Positions 1 to 8,601 of a DNA stretch of 64,000 bases are shown here, one piece after another. The stretch's first letter is position 1; the number at the start of each line of letters is the position of its first letter. The notes under the pieces are model-generated. The model was not told the DNA's origin. It was given only the letters and a program-made list of their open reading frames with translations, and made no database searches. The translations under genes were made by a program, and so were the position numbers. Source of the DNA: JAYODW01 sp038116745 (GTDB lineage: Bacteria > Pseudomonadota > Gammaproteobacteria > Ga0077536); assembly GCA_038116745.1 (NCBI GenBank), contig JAYODW010000022.1, positions 15,744-79,743 of the forward strand, given 5' to 3'.

Positions 1-771
1 GTAGCCACCGTCAACTGCCCACGCCTGACCGTTGATATAGCTGGCGTCGTCAGAGGCGAGATACACGGCCAGACCCGCCACTTCTCGGGGTTCGATCCAG
101 CGTTGCAGCGGCGCGGCAGCGCTGAAGCGCGCCGCAAGTTCCTCCTGCCCGATACCGAGTACGGACGCGTGCTGCTCCATGAAACCAGTGGCCATGTCGG
201 TGTCGACAATCCACGGACAGATCGCGTTCACAAGGACGTTGTAGGGGGCCATCTCCAGCCCCAGACAGCGGGTCAGTCCGACCACTGCATGCTTGGATGC
301 GTTGTAGGCACTCTGGTTGCGCGAGCCCCACTTGCCGGCCGAAGACGCAAGATTGATTACCCGCCCCTGCCGCCGCTCCATCATCCCGGGCAGGGTCGCC
401 TGCGTGACGTGAAAAACGCTGTAGACGTTGCTCTCCATCACTGCACGGAACTGCTCAAAACTGTAGTCGATGAAGCGGTTTGGGACGTGGATCCCCGCGT
501 TGTTCACGAGCACGTCTATCGGCCGTACGGCATCGACTGCAGCAACCATCGCGCGTACGGCATCGCCGTCTGTCACATCGCACGGCGCTGCGGCCACCTC
601 TACGTCGTGATCCCGTGCGATCGCGTCACATCGTTGCTGCAGACGGTCCGGATCCCTGGCGTTCAAGGTCAGCGTGCAGCCCTCAGCAGCAAACGCCTCG
701 GCGATGGCCTGTCCTATTCCCCGGCTCCCGCCGGTAATCAGCGCGTGTTTATCTGCTAAACGGGTTCCCAC
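1..771 (-). CDS. Short-chain dehydrogenase/reductase (SDR), C-terminus cut by window edge
   Basis: Classical SDR with 257 residues visible; the 3' end lies outside the window. Reading the minus strand from a GTG at 771 gives the Rossmann motif TGGSRGIG at residues 13-20, NNAG at 90-93, the catalytic Ser near 143-144 and the YNASK motif with Tyr156 and Lys160, so the NAD(P)H-binding fold and active site are intact. Late in the visible part there is a GQAWAVDGG segment typical of the SDR C-terminal region. The GTG start is supported by a strong GGAGGA ribosome site about 8 bases upstream. It begins 23 bases after the stop of the response-regulator phosphatase gene and is probably the last gene, or one of the last, of the chemosensory operon. 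Resemblance is to 3-oxoacyl-ACP reductase or 3-hydroxybutyrate dehydrogenase-like SDRs; the substrate cannot be told from sequence alone, and a role in signalling is not implied. Confidence 0.9.
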   Translation of the reverse strand, partial: MGTRLADKHALITGGSRGIGQAIAEAFAAEGCTLTLNARDPDRLQQRCDAIARDHDVEVAAAPCDVTDGDAVRAMVAAVDAVRPIDVLVNNAGIHVPNRFIDYSFEQFRAVMESNVYSVFHVTQATLPGMMERRQGRVINLASSAGKWGSRNQSAYNASKHAVVGLTRCLGLEMAPYNVLVNAICPWIVDTDMATGFMEQHASVLGIGQEELAARFSAAAPLQRWIEPREVAGLAVYLASDDASYINGQAWAVDGGY

Positions 772-794
772 AATGCTTTCCTCCGCACGGCCGA

Positions 795-1958
795 TCAGCT
801 GAATTTCAGCTCCACCAGTGAAAAATCATCATCAAACGTCGACCTGCCCTGGATCTCAGCCACCACATCGCGCACGTTTTTGACGCCCTCACCGCGATCG
901 CGGAGGTCAGCGATGATGTCGACAAATTCATCCAGCGACATCTCGTCACCACTGATTTTCTGCACTTCATAAACACCATCGCTGTACAGATACAAGCTTC
1001 CGCCCGCCGGGATCGTTGTCTCGCCGACCGGATAGCTCACACCCGGTATCGCGCCAATCGGCAGCGCCGTCGCTACCAGCCGTTCCGGCTCGCGCTGACC
1101 CGCGTGATACAGCAGGCAGGGCGGGTGTCCAGCTGTCCCGAAGCGCAGACGTCGCGTGGGTCGGTTGAAAACGCCGTACCAGATGGTGAAGTACATGTTG
1201 TTGTGCTGTTCCATCGGGAACACCGCGTTCAGGCCGGCCAGCACCTGGTCCGGCTCGCGGAAATCGATGTCGCGCAGCGTTCGCGCCGCTATGACGTTCA
1301 TCGCCGATACCGATAACAGGGCGGCGCCGACACCGTGCCCGCACACGTCGAGCACGTAACACACAAAGTTGTCGTCATCCATCCAGTGATACCCGAATGC
1401 GTCCCCGCCCAGAGACGTCGACGACTCGAAGTCCCAGCGCACGGCGATCTCGTTATCCATTTCCGCAGGCAGCCGGGAGCGGACGTACTCCGCCGCTTCC
1501 GCCAGCTCGTCGGCCAGCGCCTGCTGGCTCTCTGCCAGCGCGGCAAAGGCCGCGTTACGCTCGAGCAGATGGCGATAGGCGGTTGAGTGGTAGCGAATGC
1601 GCGCGAGCAGCTCGACTTTATCCGGTAGTTTGACCAGGTAATCGTTGGCGCCGCGCGCAAATGAATCGGCTTTGACCGTAGCCTCTTCCCGGCTGGACAG
1701 GACAATGATCGGCACGTGCTTCAGCGTCTCATGGTCGCGGTAGCGCTCCACCAGCGACAGACCTTCGACCCCGGGCATGACCAGGTCCTGCAGGATCACG
1801 GTCGGCTCGAACGCCTCCGCGCCGGCCACAGCCTGCTCAGGATCCTGGCAATAGTCGTAAACGAGATTGGGTTCTTCGCTGAGCAGGCGCCTGACGGCTT
1901 CGCCCACCATGCGCTGGTCATCTACGAGGTAAACCCTTATCGCGGGATGATCGGTCAT
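795..1958 (-). CDS. Response regulator with SpoIIE/RsbU-type PP2C phosphatase output domain
   Basis: 387 residues. Residues 1-125 are a CheY-like receiver with the acidic pair Asp13/Asp14, phosphoacceptor Asp58 (in QDLVMP) and Lys110. A short coiled linker (about 126-160) leads to a PP2C-like phosphatase domain of the SpoIIE/RsbU class (about 165-387), with GGD at 184-186, DVCGHG at 204-209 and the terminal DDFSLVELKF signature. These Asp/Gly motifs bind the two metal ions of the phosphatase. The family dephosphorylates Ser/Thr-phosphorylated proteins, typically anti-sigma-factor antagonists. The start is the ATG that forms an ATGA overlap with the cheB stop; the frame stays open upstream, but that part is merely antisense or frame-shifted cheB. 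The gene occupies the position that wspR holds in Wsp operons, so phosphorylation by the hybrid CheA probably controls the phosphatase. No STAS-domain substrate is visible in the window. Confidence 0.92.
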   Translation of the reverse strand: MTDHPAIRVYLVDDQRMVGEAVRRLLSEEPNLVYDYCQDPEQAVAGAEAFEPTVILQDLVMPGVEGLSLVERYRDHETLKHVPIIVLSSREEATVKADSFARGANDYLVKLPDKVELLARIRYHSTAYRHLLERNAAFAALAESQQALADELAEAAEYVRSRLPAEMDNEIAVRWDFESSTSLGGDAFGYHWMDDDNFVCYVLDVCGHGVGAALLSVSAMNVIAARTLRDIDFREPDQVLAGLNAVFPMEQHNNMYFTIWYGVFNRPTRRLRFGTAGHPPCLLYHAGQREPERLVATALPIGAIPGVSYPVGETTIPAGGSLYLYSDGVYEVQKISGDEMSLDEFVDIIADLRDRGEGVKNVRDVVAEIQGRSTFDDDFSLVELKFS

Positions 1959-2983
1959 CTGATCGACTCCATAGTGAGTGTTTGAATACGTGCGCCGCAA
2001 TCGCCGAGCGGCAGTATTTCCTGCGCTGCATTGAGTGCGGCTGCCGCACCGGGCATCCCGTACACCACGGCAGTTGCTTCGTCCTGAGCAAGAGTTCTGA
2101 GCCCTGCCTGACGCATCGCGAGCAGCCCTTCTGCGCCGTCGCGCCCCATACCGGTCAGCAGGAGCCCTATCGTTCCCGCGGCCGCGTGCCGTGCGGCACT
2201 GCGAAAAAGCATGTCCACGGAGGGGTGGTAGAAACTTTCTTTTGGTTCGGCATCGTAGCCAATCACGCCGCCCTGCCGCAGGACCAGGTGCCCGTGGGAA
2301 CGCGCCAGATAGATCCCGCCGGGAGACAGCACAGCGCGGTTTTCCACCACCTCCACGGGGCGGCCACAGCGCTTGGACAGCCATCGTCCCAACCCCTCAA
2401 CGAAGCCGTCATCGATGTGCTGCGCAATGACAATCGGCCAGGAAAAATCGGCCGGGAGACAGGACAGAACCATCTCCAGCGCGGCCGGACCACCAGTTGA
2501 AGCCCCGATCGCAACAAGGGGCAGGCCCTCCTGCTTCGAACTCACCGCCGCTTTGTTCCCCGAGGCCGCAGGTTGCTGCCGCTGCATGGCAAGGCGATGG
2601 ATCGAGAGAATCTTGCGGCGCAGCTCAGCGCCGTCGTCGGCCTCGCGCTTATCGCCCACAACTGGCGTCGTGCAGACATCGAGCGCGCCGTGCCCCATCG
2701 CCTCGTATACCAGGTCCATATTTCCCTGGACGGTCGAGGTGACGACCAGGATCGGACAGGGCGTTTCCCGCATGATGCGCTGCGTCGCGCGGGCGCCGTC
2801 CAGATTCGGCATCACCAGATCCATCAGCACGACGTCGGGTCGATTCTCGGCGCAGCACTTCACCGCCTCGAGTCCGTCGGCCGCGATCCAGGCAACTTTG
2901 ATTTCCGGATCCGCCGTCACCGCGCGCTCCAGCACAGTCGCGGCGAGGCGCATATCGTTGACGATACCTACTGCGATCGCCAT
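1955..2983 (-). CDS. cheB: Chemotaxis response regulator protein-glutamate methylesterase (CheB, WspF-type)
   Basis: 342 residues. An N-terminal receiver domain (about 1-120, phosphoacceptor Asp55 in MDLVMP) is joined by a linker rich in Gln/Ala to a C-terminal CheB methylesterase domain. Catalytic elements visible are the Ser in GASTGGPAA, the His in AQHID and the Asp in TGMGRDGAEG. The protein should remove methyl groups from the receptor encoded at the head of the operon, giving adaptation or signal shut-off as WspF does. The gene starts 3 bases after the cheA stop and its own stop overlaps the next ATG by 4 bases, so translation is likely coupled. Length and domain order are normal for the family. 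Confidence 0.95.
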   Translation of the reverse strand: MAIAVGIVNDMRLAATVLERAVTADPEIKVAWIAADGLEAVKCCAENRPDVVLMDLVMPNLDGARATQRIMRETPCPILVVTSTVQGNMDLVYEAMGHGALDVCTTPVVGDKREADDGAELRRKILSIHRLAMQRQQPAASGNKAAVSSKQEGLPLVAIGASTGGPAALEMVLSCLPADFSWPIVIAQHIDDGFVEGLGRWLSKRCGRPVEVVENRAVLSPGGIYLARSHGHLVLRQGGVIGYDAEPKESFYHPSVDMLFRSAARHAAAGTIGLLLTGMGRDGAEGLLAMRQAGLRTLAQDEATAVVYGMPGAAAALNAAQEILPLGDCGARIQTLTMESIR

Positions 2984-2986
2984 CGA

Positions 2987-5900
2987 TCAGCGCCCGGGTT
3001 CCCCGATGAGATCGGCCACCACCTCGAGCAGCGTGGTGTCCAGCAATCCCCCCTTGGTCAGGTAGTGATTCGCACCGGCCTCCAGTCCCCGTAGGCGGTC
3101 CTCCTCCCGGTCCTTGTAGGAAACTACCACTGCCGGCAACTTCTCAAGCCTCGGGTCGGAGCGGACACGGCGCACCAGCTCAATCCCGTTCATGCGCGGC
3201 ATATCCACATCTGATACCAGCAGGTCATACGCGCCCAGACGCAACGCGCTCCACGCTTCCACGCCGTCCACCGCCACATCCACGCGATAGCCTGCATTTT
3301 CGAGCAGCTGCCGCTCCGCCTGCCGCACGGTGAGCGAATCGTCTACGACCAGAATTTTCTGCAGCGGAGACAGACCGTCCTCCGCATCGCCCCCGGGACG
3401 CCGCAGGCGCCCCTCCGTAATCAGTGAGTCCATGGCACGCACCATCTGGTCCACATCCAGGAACAGGATGATCTCGCCCGCATCATTGGTTGAATATGCC
3501 GCGATATCGGGCAGCTCACCGAGGCGCGGATCGAGCGGCCGCACGACCAGCACCGTCTCTCCGACAAATTTATCCACCACCAGCCCGTAACGGCGCGCAC
3601 CTTCGGCAATGACCAATACAGCGCATCGATCCTGCGACCATGCGTCCGCATCAAGATCGAGCACCTCGGCTGCCGGTATCAGCGCAACATCACTACCCTC
3701 CAGCGCGACATAGGGCCGCCCCTCGACGGTGCGGAACTGGTCGTGTGATGCATGCAGTACGCGCTCCACCCGCGCCAGAGGCACCGCAAACAGATCACCG
3801 CAGACATCGACGAGCAGCACGCGCGCCACTGCCCGGGTGATCGGCAGCTCGAGATTGAATGTCGTGCCGACGCCCAGACTGCTGGTCAGGATGACCGCCC
3901 CGCCGGCCGACTGCACCATGCTGCGCACGGCATCCAGACCAACACCACGTCCGGAGATTTCGCTGACTTTCGCAGCGGTGGAAAACCCGGGCAGGAACAG
4001 GAATTCGTACAGCTCTTCAGCCGACAGACGGGCTGCATTCTGCGCCGACTCGAGACCACGTTCGACGATCGCGACACGCAGACGTTCATGGTCAATGCCG
4101 CGGCCGTCATCGGCAATGGAAACACGCAGACGCCCGCCCTGATGGGCTGCAGTCAGGCGCAGGGTTCCCTGTGCAGGCTTACCTGCCGCTTCGCGCTGCG
4201 AAGGTGACTCCATCCCGTGGTCAAGCGCATTACGCACGATGTGGTTCAGTGGGGCCTCGAGCTGTTCGAGTACCTCGCGGTCAATCTGCGTGCCTTCACC
4301 GGCGATGACCAGTCGGCAGTTTTTTTCCAGTTCGCGCGCCAGGTCGCGCACCAACCGGGGAAAGCCGCGCACGATCGTGCCGAAGGGGCGCATGCGACTG
4401 GCCAGCGTCTCGCGCGACAGGCGGCTGGCCAGCTGCGTGCTGCGCAACGAGAATTGCTCGAGCTTCTCATCACGCTCGCGCAGCAGCTGGCGGCATTCTT
4501 CGAGCTGCTCGATCAGCTGCGTCATGCGCTCGACCTCGACCTGGGCGGCTCCGTTGTCCTGCAGACTGGAACGCAGGGTTCCCATCGCGTCACGCAGCTC
4601 ACGATGACGCTCACGCAGTACGTCGCCCTCCTCGACCAGGCGCTCCATGCGCCCTGCCTCGACCACCGTCTCGGCCGCCAGTGCTGTCAGCCTCGCGAGT
4701 GCCTCGGTGGTGATCCGGATCCCCTTGTCCACCGCAGTTCGGGCCGCTGCCGCAGGTTTTTCCGCCTGCGCTGCACGCGCCACCGAAGTCGTCAAATCCG
4801 ACTCTTCGGCGATCGAGGAAGCATCCTGTGTCGCTGCATGTGCAGCCACCGATGGCGTCTCCAGAACCTTGCCCTGACGCAGTGTGTTCAGCGCGGCGAT
4901 AAGCCCGCTGGACTCGACTGCCAGCGCCACGGGATCCTCGCCTCCCCCTCGGGCCATCCTTCCGAGCAGGTCGCTGCCCGTCAGCAGCGTATCCACCGCC
5001 GTCGGGTCCACAGTGACCTCTCCCTGCAGGGCAGCAACCAGGTAGTCCTCCATTGCGTGCGACACCTTGACCACAGGATCAAATCCGACGATCCGCGCCG
5101 CGCCTTTCAGCGAATGCGCGGCACGCATCAGTTCATCCAACGCCGCCTTGCTGTCGGTCGTGGCATCCAGCGCGACCAACCCCTCTGACAGGGCCAGCAA
5201 CTGGGTCTCCGCCTCTTCGGCGAATAGCTCCAGGAGAACGGGATCAATCGGTTCACCCGGCGCCATATCTCCGGGCGACTCCAACTCGTCCGTTTGCGGC
5301 ACCGCAGCGGGAGCAGGTGCAGGCTCAGCCGCAGCGGGGGATGCAGCGTTTCCCTGGCGCAGAGACTCCACCCGAGCCAGCCAGCCGGGCAGCTCTGCGA
5401 TCATTGCCTCAAGCACACTGCCAGCGCTGACCGTCATACGCGTCAGAAAATCGACCGCGGCCAGCAGCCCGTCAATTGCTGACGCAGAGACCGTCAGGTC
5501 GCCCTGTTGCACAGCCACAAAATAGTCTTCGAGCGCATGCGCCAGTTTGACCACAGGGTCGAGACCGACGATCCGGGCGCCACCTTTCAGCGAGTGCGCG
5601 GCGCGCATCAACTCCTCGACCGCTGCACCGTTGTCAGGTGCCTGCTCAAAACTGACCAGGCCGTCAGACAGCGCAGCAAGCTGTCCCGCCGCCTCCTCTG
5701 CGAACATCTCCAGCAGGGTTGGATCAATCGCGTCAACCGCGGCGGCTGACGTCTCCGCCGGCAGGACTGCTGGCTGAGCCTGGGGCGGTGGCGCAACAGG
5801 CACCTCACCGCGGCGCAGGGCATCCAGCACGGCAAGCTGTTCAGGCACCCGGGCTTCGAGCTCCGCCAGGCTCTCACTTCCCCCGTGAGCGAGCTGCTGC

Positions 5901-6196
5901 AGAAAATCCACCGCTCCAAGCAGCGCATCCACCTGTTGCGGTTCAATCACCAGCGCACCGTTCAGGGCTGCGACAAAAAAATCCTCCAGCGCGTGGGCGA
6001 TTTTCACGACCGGTTCCAGCCCGACAATGCGTGCGCCGCCTTTCAGCGAATGCGCCGCGCGCATCAGCTCATCGAGTACAGCTTTGGTATCTGAGGCACC
6101 TTCGAGCGCGACCAGCCCTTCGGACAGCGCGCTGAGCTGCCCCTCAGATTCTTCCGCAAACAGCTCCAACAGCAGTGGATCTATCGGCTCGCTCAC
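2987..6196 (-). CDS. Hybrid chemosensory histidine kinase CheA-CheY with three Hpt domains (WspE-like)
   Basis: About 1069 residues. Numbering from an in-frame GTG two codons upstream (6202), three consecutive Hpt domains carry the same AAHSLKG phospho-acceptor motif at His51, His203 and His363, each preceded by a near-identical IDP-LLE-FAEE helix. A long helical linker (about 490-600) follows, then the HATPase domain with N box HIVRNALDHG (about 653-664), G1 box DDGRGID (698-704) and G2 box GRGVGLD (751-757). A CheW-like domain (about 790-930) and a C-terminal receiver with Asp998 and Lys1050 complete the protein. The GTG at 6196 is preferred: it forms a GTGA overlap with the upstream cheW stop and has GGAG at a good distance, whereas 6202 is too close to it. 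WspE normally has a single Hpt, so the triplication is unusual. It should phosphorylate CheB and the PP2C response regulator. Confidence 0.93.
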   Translation of the reverse strand: MSEPIDPLLLELFAEESEGQLSALSEGLVALEGASDTKAVLDELMRAAHSLKGGARIVGLEPVVKIAHALEDFFVAALNGALVIEPQQVDALLGAVDFLQQLAHGGSESLAELEARVPEQLAVLDALRRGEVPVAPPPQAQPAVLPAETSAAAVDAIDPTLLEMFAEEAAGQLAALSDGLVSFEQAPDNGAAVEELMRAAHSLKGGARIVGLDPVVKLAHALEDYFVAVQQGDLTVSASAIDGLLAAVDFLTRMTVSAGSVLEAMIAELPGWLARVESLRQGNAASPAAAEPAPAPAAVPQTDELESPGDMAPGEPIDPVLLELFAEEAETQLLALSEGLVALDATTDSKAALDELMRAAHSLKGAARIVGFDPVVKVSHAMEDYLVAALQGEVTVDPTAVDTLLTGSDLLGRMARGGGEDPVALAVESSGLIAALNTLRQGKVLETPSVAAHAATQDASSIAEESDLTTSVARAAQAEKPAAAARTAVDKGIRITTEALARLTALAAETVVEAGRMERLVEEGDVLRERHRELRDAMGTLRSSLQDNGAAQVEVERMTQLIEQLEECRQLLRERDEKLEQFSLRSTQLASRLSRETLASRMRPFGTIVRGFPRLVRDLARELEKNCRLVIAGEGTQIDREVLEQLEAPLNHIVRNALDHGMESPSQREAAGKPAQGTLRLTAAHQGGRLRVSIADDGRGIDHERLRVAIVERGLESAQNAARLSAEELYEFLFLPGFSTAAKVSEISGRGVGLDAVRSMVQSAGGAVILTSSLGVGTTFNLELPITRAVARVLLVDVCGDLFAVPLARVERVLHASHDQFRTVEGRPYVALEGSDVALIPAAEVLDLDADAWSQDRCAVLVIAEGARRYGLVVDKFVGETVLVVRPLDPRLGELPDIAAYSTNDAGEIILFLDVDQMVRAMDSLITEGRLRRPGGDAEDGLSPLQKILVVDDSLTVRQAERQLLENAGYRVDVAVDGVEAWSALRLGAYDLLVSDVDMPRMNGIELVRRVRSDPRLEKLPAVVVSYKDREEDRLRGLEAGANHYLTKGGLLDTTLLEVVADLIGEPGR

Positions 6197-6894
6197 GAGC
6201 ACACGCTCCGCAGGCGGTGCAACAGCAGCGGCACCTCCAGCAAGCCCACATCACCATGCGTGCCGGAAAACACCCATTCAGTGAAACCCGGCTGGCCGAT
6301 CTCAACGGTCACGGGAGGACGCCGCAGCCCCTGCTCCGGCACCCGCCGGATACCTTCGAGTTCATCGACCAAAAAAGCCCAGGCATCGCCTTCGTTTTCC
6401 AGCACGATCATGCGGTTCCAGATCGTGGTGCTGGCTTCGGATTTTCCGACCGCAGCCGTCTTCACTCCCATCAGCCGCTTCAGATCGACACAGGGCAGAA
6501 TCTCTCCCTGAATATTGGTCAGCCCCCGAAAACAGGGGTCCCGACGATGCGGCAGGCGTCTGACCGGCATCGGATCCGATACTTCCCGCACGTTGGCGGT
6601 CGGCAACGCCAGCCATTCGGTCCCGAGACGGAAAATCGTCACCGACTGCAGCTGCTCGGTGTGCTCGACAAGCGTGCTCTGAGCCAGGCGCTCGTGCCAT
6701 TCCTCAACGTAGTTCTGCGGTGCCGCGCGCTTGAGCAGGCCGCGCCCGATATCGGAATATGTCGGACAGTTACGACAGTGCACATGCTCCGGCAGCAGCC
6801 TGCAGCTGCGATCCCCCCACACCCCTATCACCCGGAAGCACAACGCTTCGTTTGCAGTAAGTGCTGCGTCAGGCATATCGATACCGCGACTCAC
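6193..6894 (-). CDS. WspD-type CheW scaffold protein with N-terminal Cys motif
   Basis: 233 residues. A CheW domain occupies roughly residues 75-230 and would couple receptor to kinase in the chemosensory array. The N-terminal extension contains CFRVIGVWGDRSC followed by CRNCPTY, a cysteine-rich signature that I associate with WspD-like CheW proteins; whether it binds a metal is unknown. The GTG at 6894 overlaps the cheR stop as GTGA, which favours this start over an internal ATG six codons later (6876). The gene lies between cheR and cheA, exactly where wspD lies in Wsp operons. Confidence 0.88.
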   Translation of the reverse strand: MSRGIDMPDAALTANEALCFRVIGVWGDRSCRLLPEHVHCRNCPTYSDIGRGLLKRAAPQNYVEEWHERLAQSTLVEHTEQLQSVTIFRLGTEWLALPTANVREVSDPMPVRRLPHRRDPCFRGLTNIQGEILPCVDLKRLMGVKTAAVGKSEASTTIWNRMIVLENEGDAWAFLVDELEGIRRVPEQGLRRPPVTVEIGQPGFTEWVFSGTHGDVGLLEVPLLLHRLRSVCS

Positions 6895-8138
6895 GACTGT
6901 GCATTACCGGATACTGCCGCAGCACGGCTGCGCAGGCGCACGGCGCGGCCGGCTTCTCCCTCACCCTCAAGTACCAGCGCAAGCTGCTCGAGGGTAGGAA
7001 GGTGCTTCGGATCGAGATACAGCGCGCGCTCAAAGGCCCGCCGTGCGGCACCCCGATCCGCGAGCGCAGCGTAGAGAAGACCGACCAGATGCTCGCAATC
7101 CGCGTCCGGCTTGTGTGCTTCGCGCTGCTCGAGCACCAGAGCAAGCGCCTCAGCGTACCGCCCCTCATCAGCCAGGCGGCGCGCTGCCTCAATGCCGGCT
7201 CGCGACTCCACCGGGGCTGGCGGCAGGCTGGTTCCCGGTAACGCAGGGCGCAGCACCGGCGGCGGCCGCCGCGCTGGCTTGAGCGAGACCCGCCGAGACA
7301 GTGCTGGCGCCTGCGCGGCAACAGGCGCAGCGGTCTGGCAGTCTCCCCCGGCAGGCCGAAACGCGAAAGTGCTGCAGTCTGATTCCGCCACGAAAGGGCG
7401 CCCCTGCAGCAATGCCGCCTCAGCATGACCCAGAATGAGAACCCCATCGGGCGCGAGACTTGCGGCTACCTGTTCCAGCACCCGGGCGCGGTTGTTTTCT
7501 GTCAGGTAGATGAGCAGATTGCGGCAGAAGATGACGTCATAGGGTGCGTTGGCCTGGATGGCCGCTCCGTCCAGCAGGTTGGCTCGGTGGAAGCTGACGC
7601 GACATCGGATACGCTCGCTCAGCTGGTAGTGGCCGTCCTCGCTCTCTGTAAATTCAGCGCGGCGAAACGCCGGAGGCAGGCTTTCCAGCGCTCGCGGTCG
7701 ATACAGCCCTCTGCGGGCACGGTCCAGCCCCTGCCGGCTCAGATCGAGCGCATCGATGCGCGACTGCTCGGCTGCGATCCCAAGCTGCGCGCAGAGCAGC
7801 GCCAGCGAGTAGGCCTCCTCGCCGTTAGCGCATGGTGCGCTGAGCGCACTGAAATGTCCGCGCGCAGGCCACCCCCGGTGACGCAGGTGCTCGCCCAGCC
7901 ACTCGAACGGACGCACGTCGCGCCAGAACCAGCTCTCCCGCACCAGCAGCTCTTCAAGCAATGCGTCGCGCACTTTACCGTCCGTCGACAGGGCTTTCCC
8001 ATAAACATCGACGGCCATCCCCGAGGCGCCCATTGCGCGCCGCAGTGCCGCGCTGACCATCGTGTCAGAGACCACTTCAGGGGAGAATCCGGCCTCCTCA
8101 CAGACCGTGCGCGCGAGTCTGAGCAGCCCGTCATCCAT
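6891..8138 (-). CDS. Chemoreceptor methyltransferase CheR with C-terminal TPR (WspC-type)
   Basis: About 415 residues. The N-terminal CheR helical domain is followed by the SAM-binding methyltransferase domain, with SAPCANGEEAYS (motif I region) and FCRNLLIYL (post-I/III region). The C-terminal 110 residues hold tetratricopeptide-like helices (EAARRLADEGRYAEALAL and a matching AFERALYLDPKHL repeat), the layout of WspC. It should methylate the receptor at 8602-10662. I chose the ATG at 8138 because it gives an 8-base overlap with the cheW stop and matches the usual family N-terminus; starts at 8147 or 8168 keep the same frame and cannot be excluded, since none has a clear ribosome site. The stop overlaps the downstream GTG by 4 bases. 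Confidence 0.9.
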   Translation of the reverse strand: MDDGLLRLARTVCEEAGFSPEVVSDTMVSAALRRAMGASGMAVDVYGKALSTDGKVRDALLEELLVRESWFWRDVRPFEWLGEHLRHRGWPARGHFSALSAPCANGEEAYSLALLCAQLGIAAEQSRIDALDLSRQGLDRARRGLYRPRALESLPPAFRRAEFTESEDGHYQLSERIRCRVSFHRANLLDGAAIQANAPYDVIFCRNLLIYLTENNRARVLEQVAASLAPDGVLILGHAEAALLQGRPFVAESDCSTFAFRPAGGDCQTAAPVAAQAPALSRRVSLKPARRPPPVLRPALPGTSLPPAPVESRAGIEAARRLADEGRYAEALALVLEQREAHKPDADCEHLVGLLYAALADRGAARRAFERALYLDPKHLPTLEQLALVLEGEGEAGRAVRLRSRAAAVSGNAQS

Positions 8139-8592
8139 GAACCGCATCCGTTCGGAAGAGCGCATCACGCACGGCCGGGCTCAGCAGCTGCTCGATTTCA
8201 ACTAACTGCACAAGCTCACCATCAATTTCCAGCACCGCGCCCAGATAGGGCGCAGCGTCACTCTTGATGCCTGGATCCCGCAGACCTTCAGGGTCAATGT
8301 CGCGGGCATCGGTTGCGCCCTCGACCCGCAGACCGATACACGCGCCTTCAGGCCCTGGCGCGTAGCGCGCCACGATAATCCGGGTACTCAACTCAGCCGG
8401 GGCAGCCTGGTCGAGCATCATGAGCGCAAGATCGATAACGGGGACGACACGCTCGCGGTATGACAACAGTCCGACACAGCCTCTGGGCGCCCCGGGCTGC
8501 GATCGCAGCGAGACTGCCGGCAGAATTTCCACCAGCTTACGCCCCTCCAGTGCGTAGCGCTCGGCGCCGATTCTGAACAGTGCGACCAGCAT
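8131..8592 (-). CDS. CheW-like coupling protein (WspB-type)
   Basis: 153 residues forming a single CheW domain (FRIGAERYALEG at the N-terminus, GLLSYRERVVPVIDL in the centre, and a final DGELVQLVEIEQLL strand). It is the first of two CheW proteins in the operon and corresponds in position to WspB. I placed the start at the ATG at 8592; a TTG one codon upstream (8595) is also in frame. The gene begins 9 bases after the receptor stop and runs 8 bases into the cheR gene. Confidence 0.88.
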   Translation of the reverse strand: MLVALFRIGAERYALEGRKLVEILPAVSLRSQPGAPRGCVGLLSYRERVVPVIDLALMMLDQAAPAELSTRIIVARYAPGPEGACIGLRVEGATDARDIDPEGLRDPGIKSDAAPYLGAVLEIDGELVQLVEIEQLLSPAVRDALFRTDAVHG

Positions 8593-8601
8593 CAAAGCGA
8601 C

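Noticed and set aside
1959..2384. Open frame extending the phosphatase regulator gene upstream by 142 codons
   Set aside because: It lies inside cheB in another frame and gives an Arg/Ala/Gly-rich sequence typical of a GC-rich shadow. The ATG at 1958 overlaps the cheB stop as ATGA and starts a normal receiver domain.
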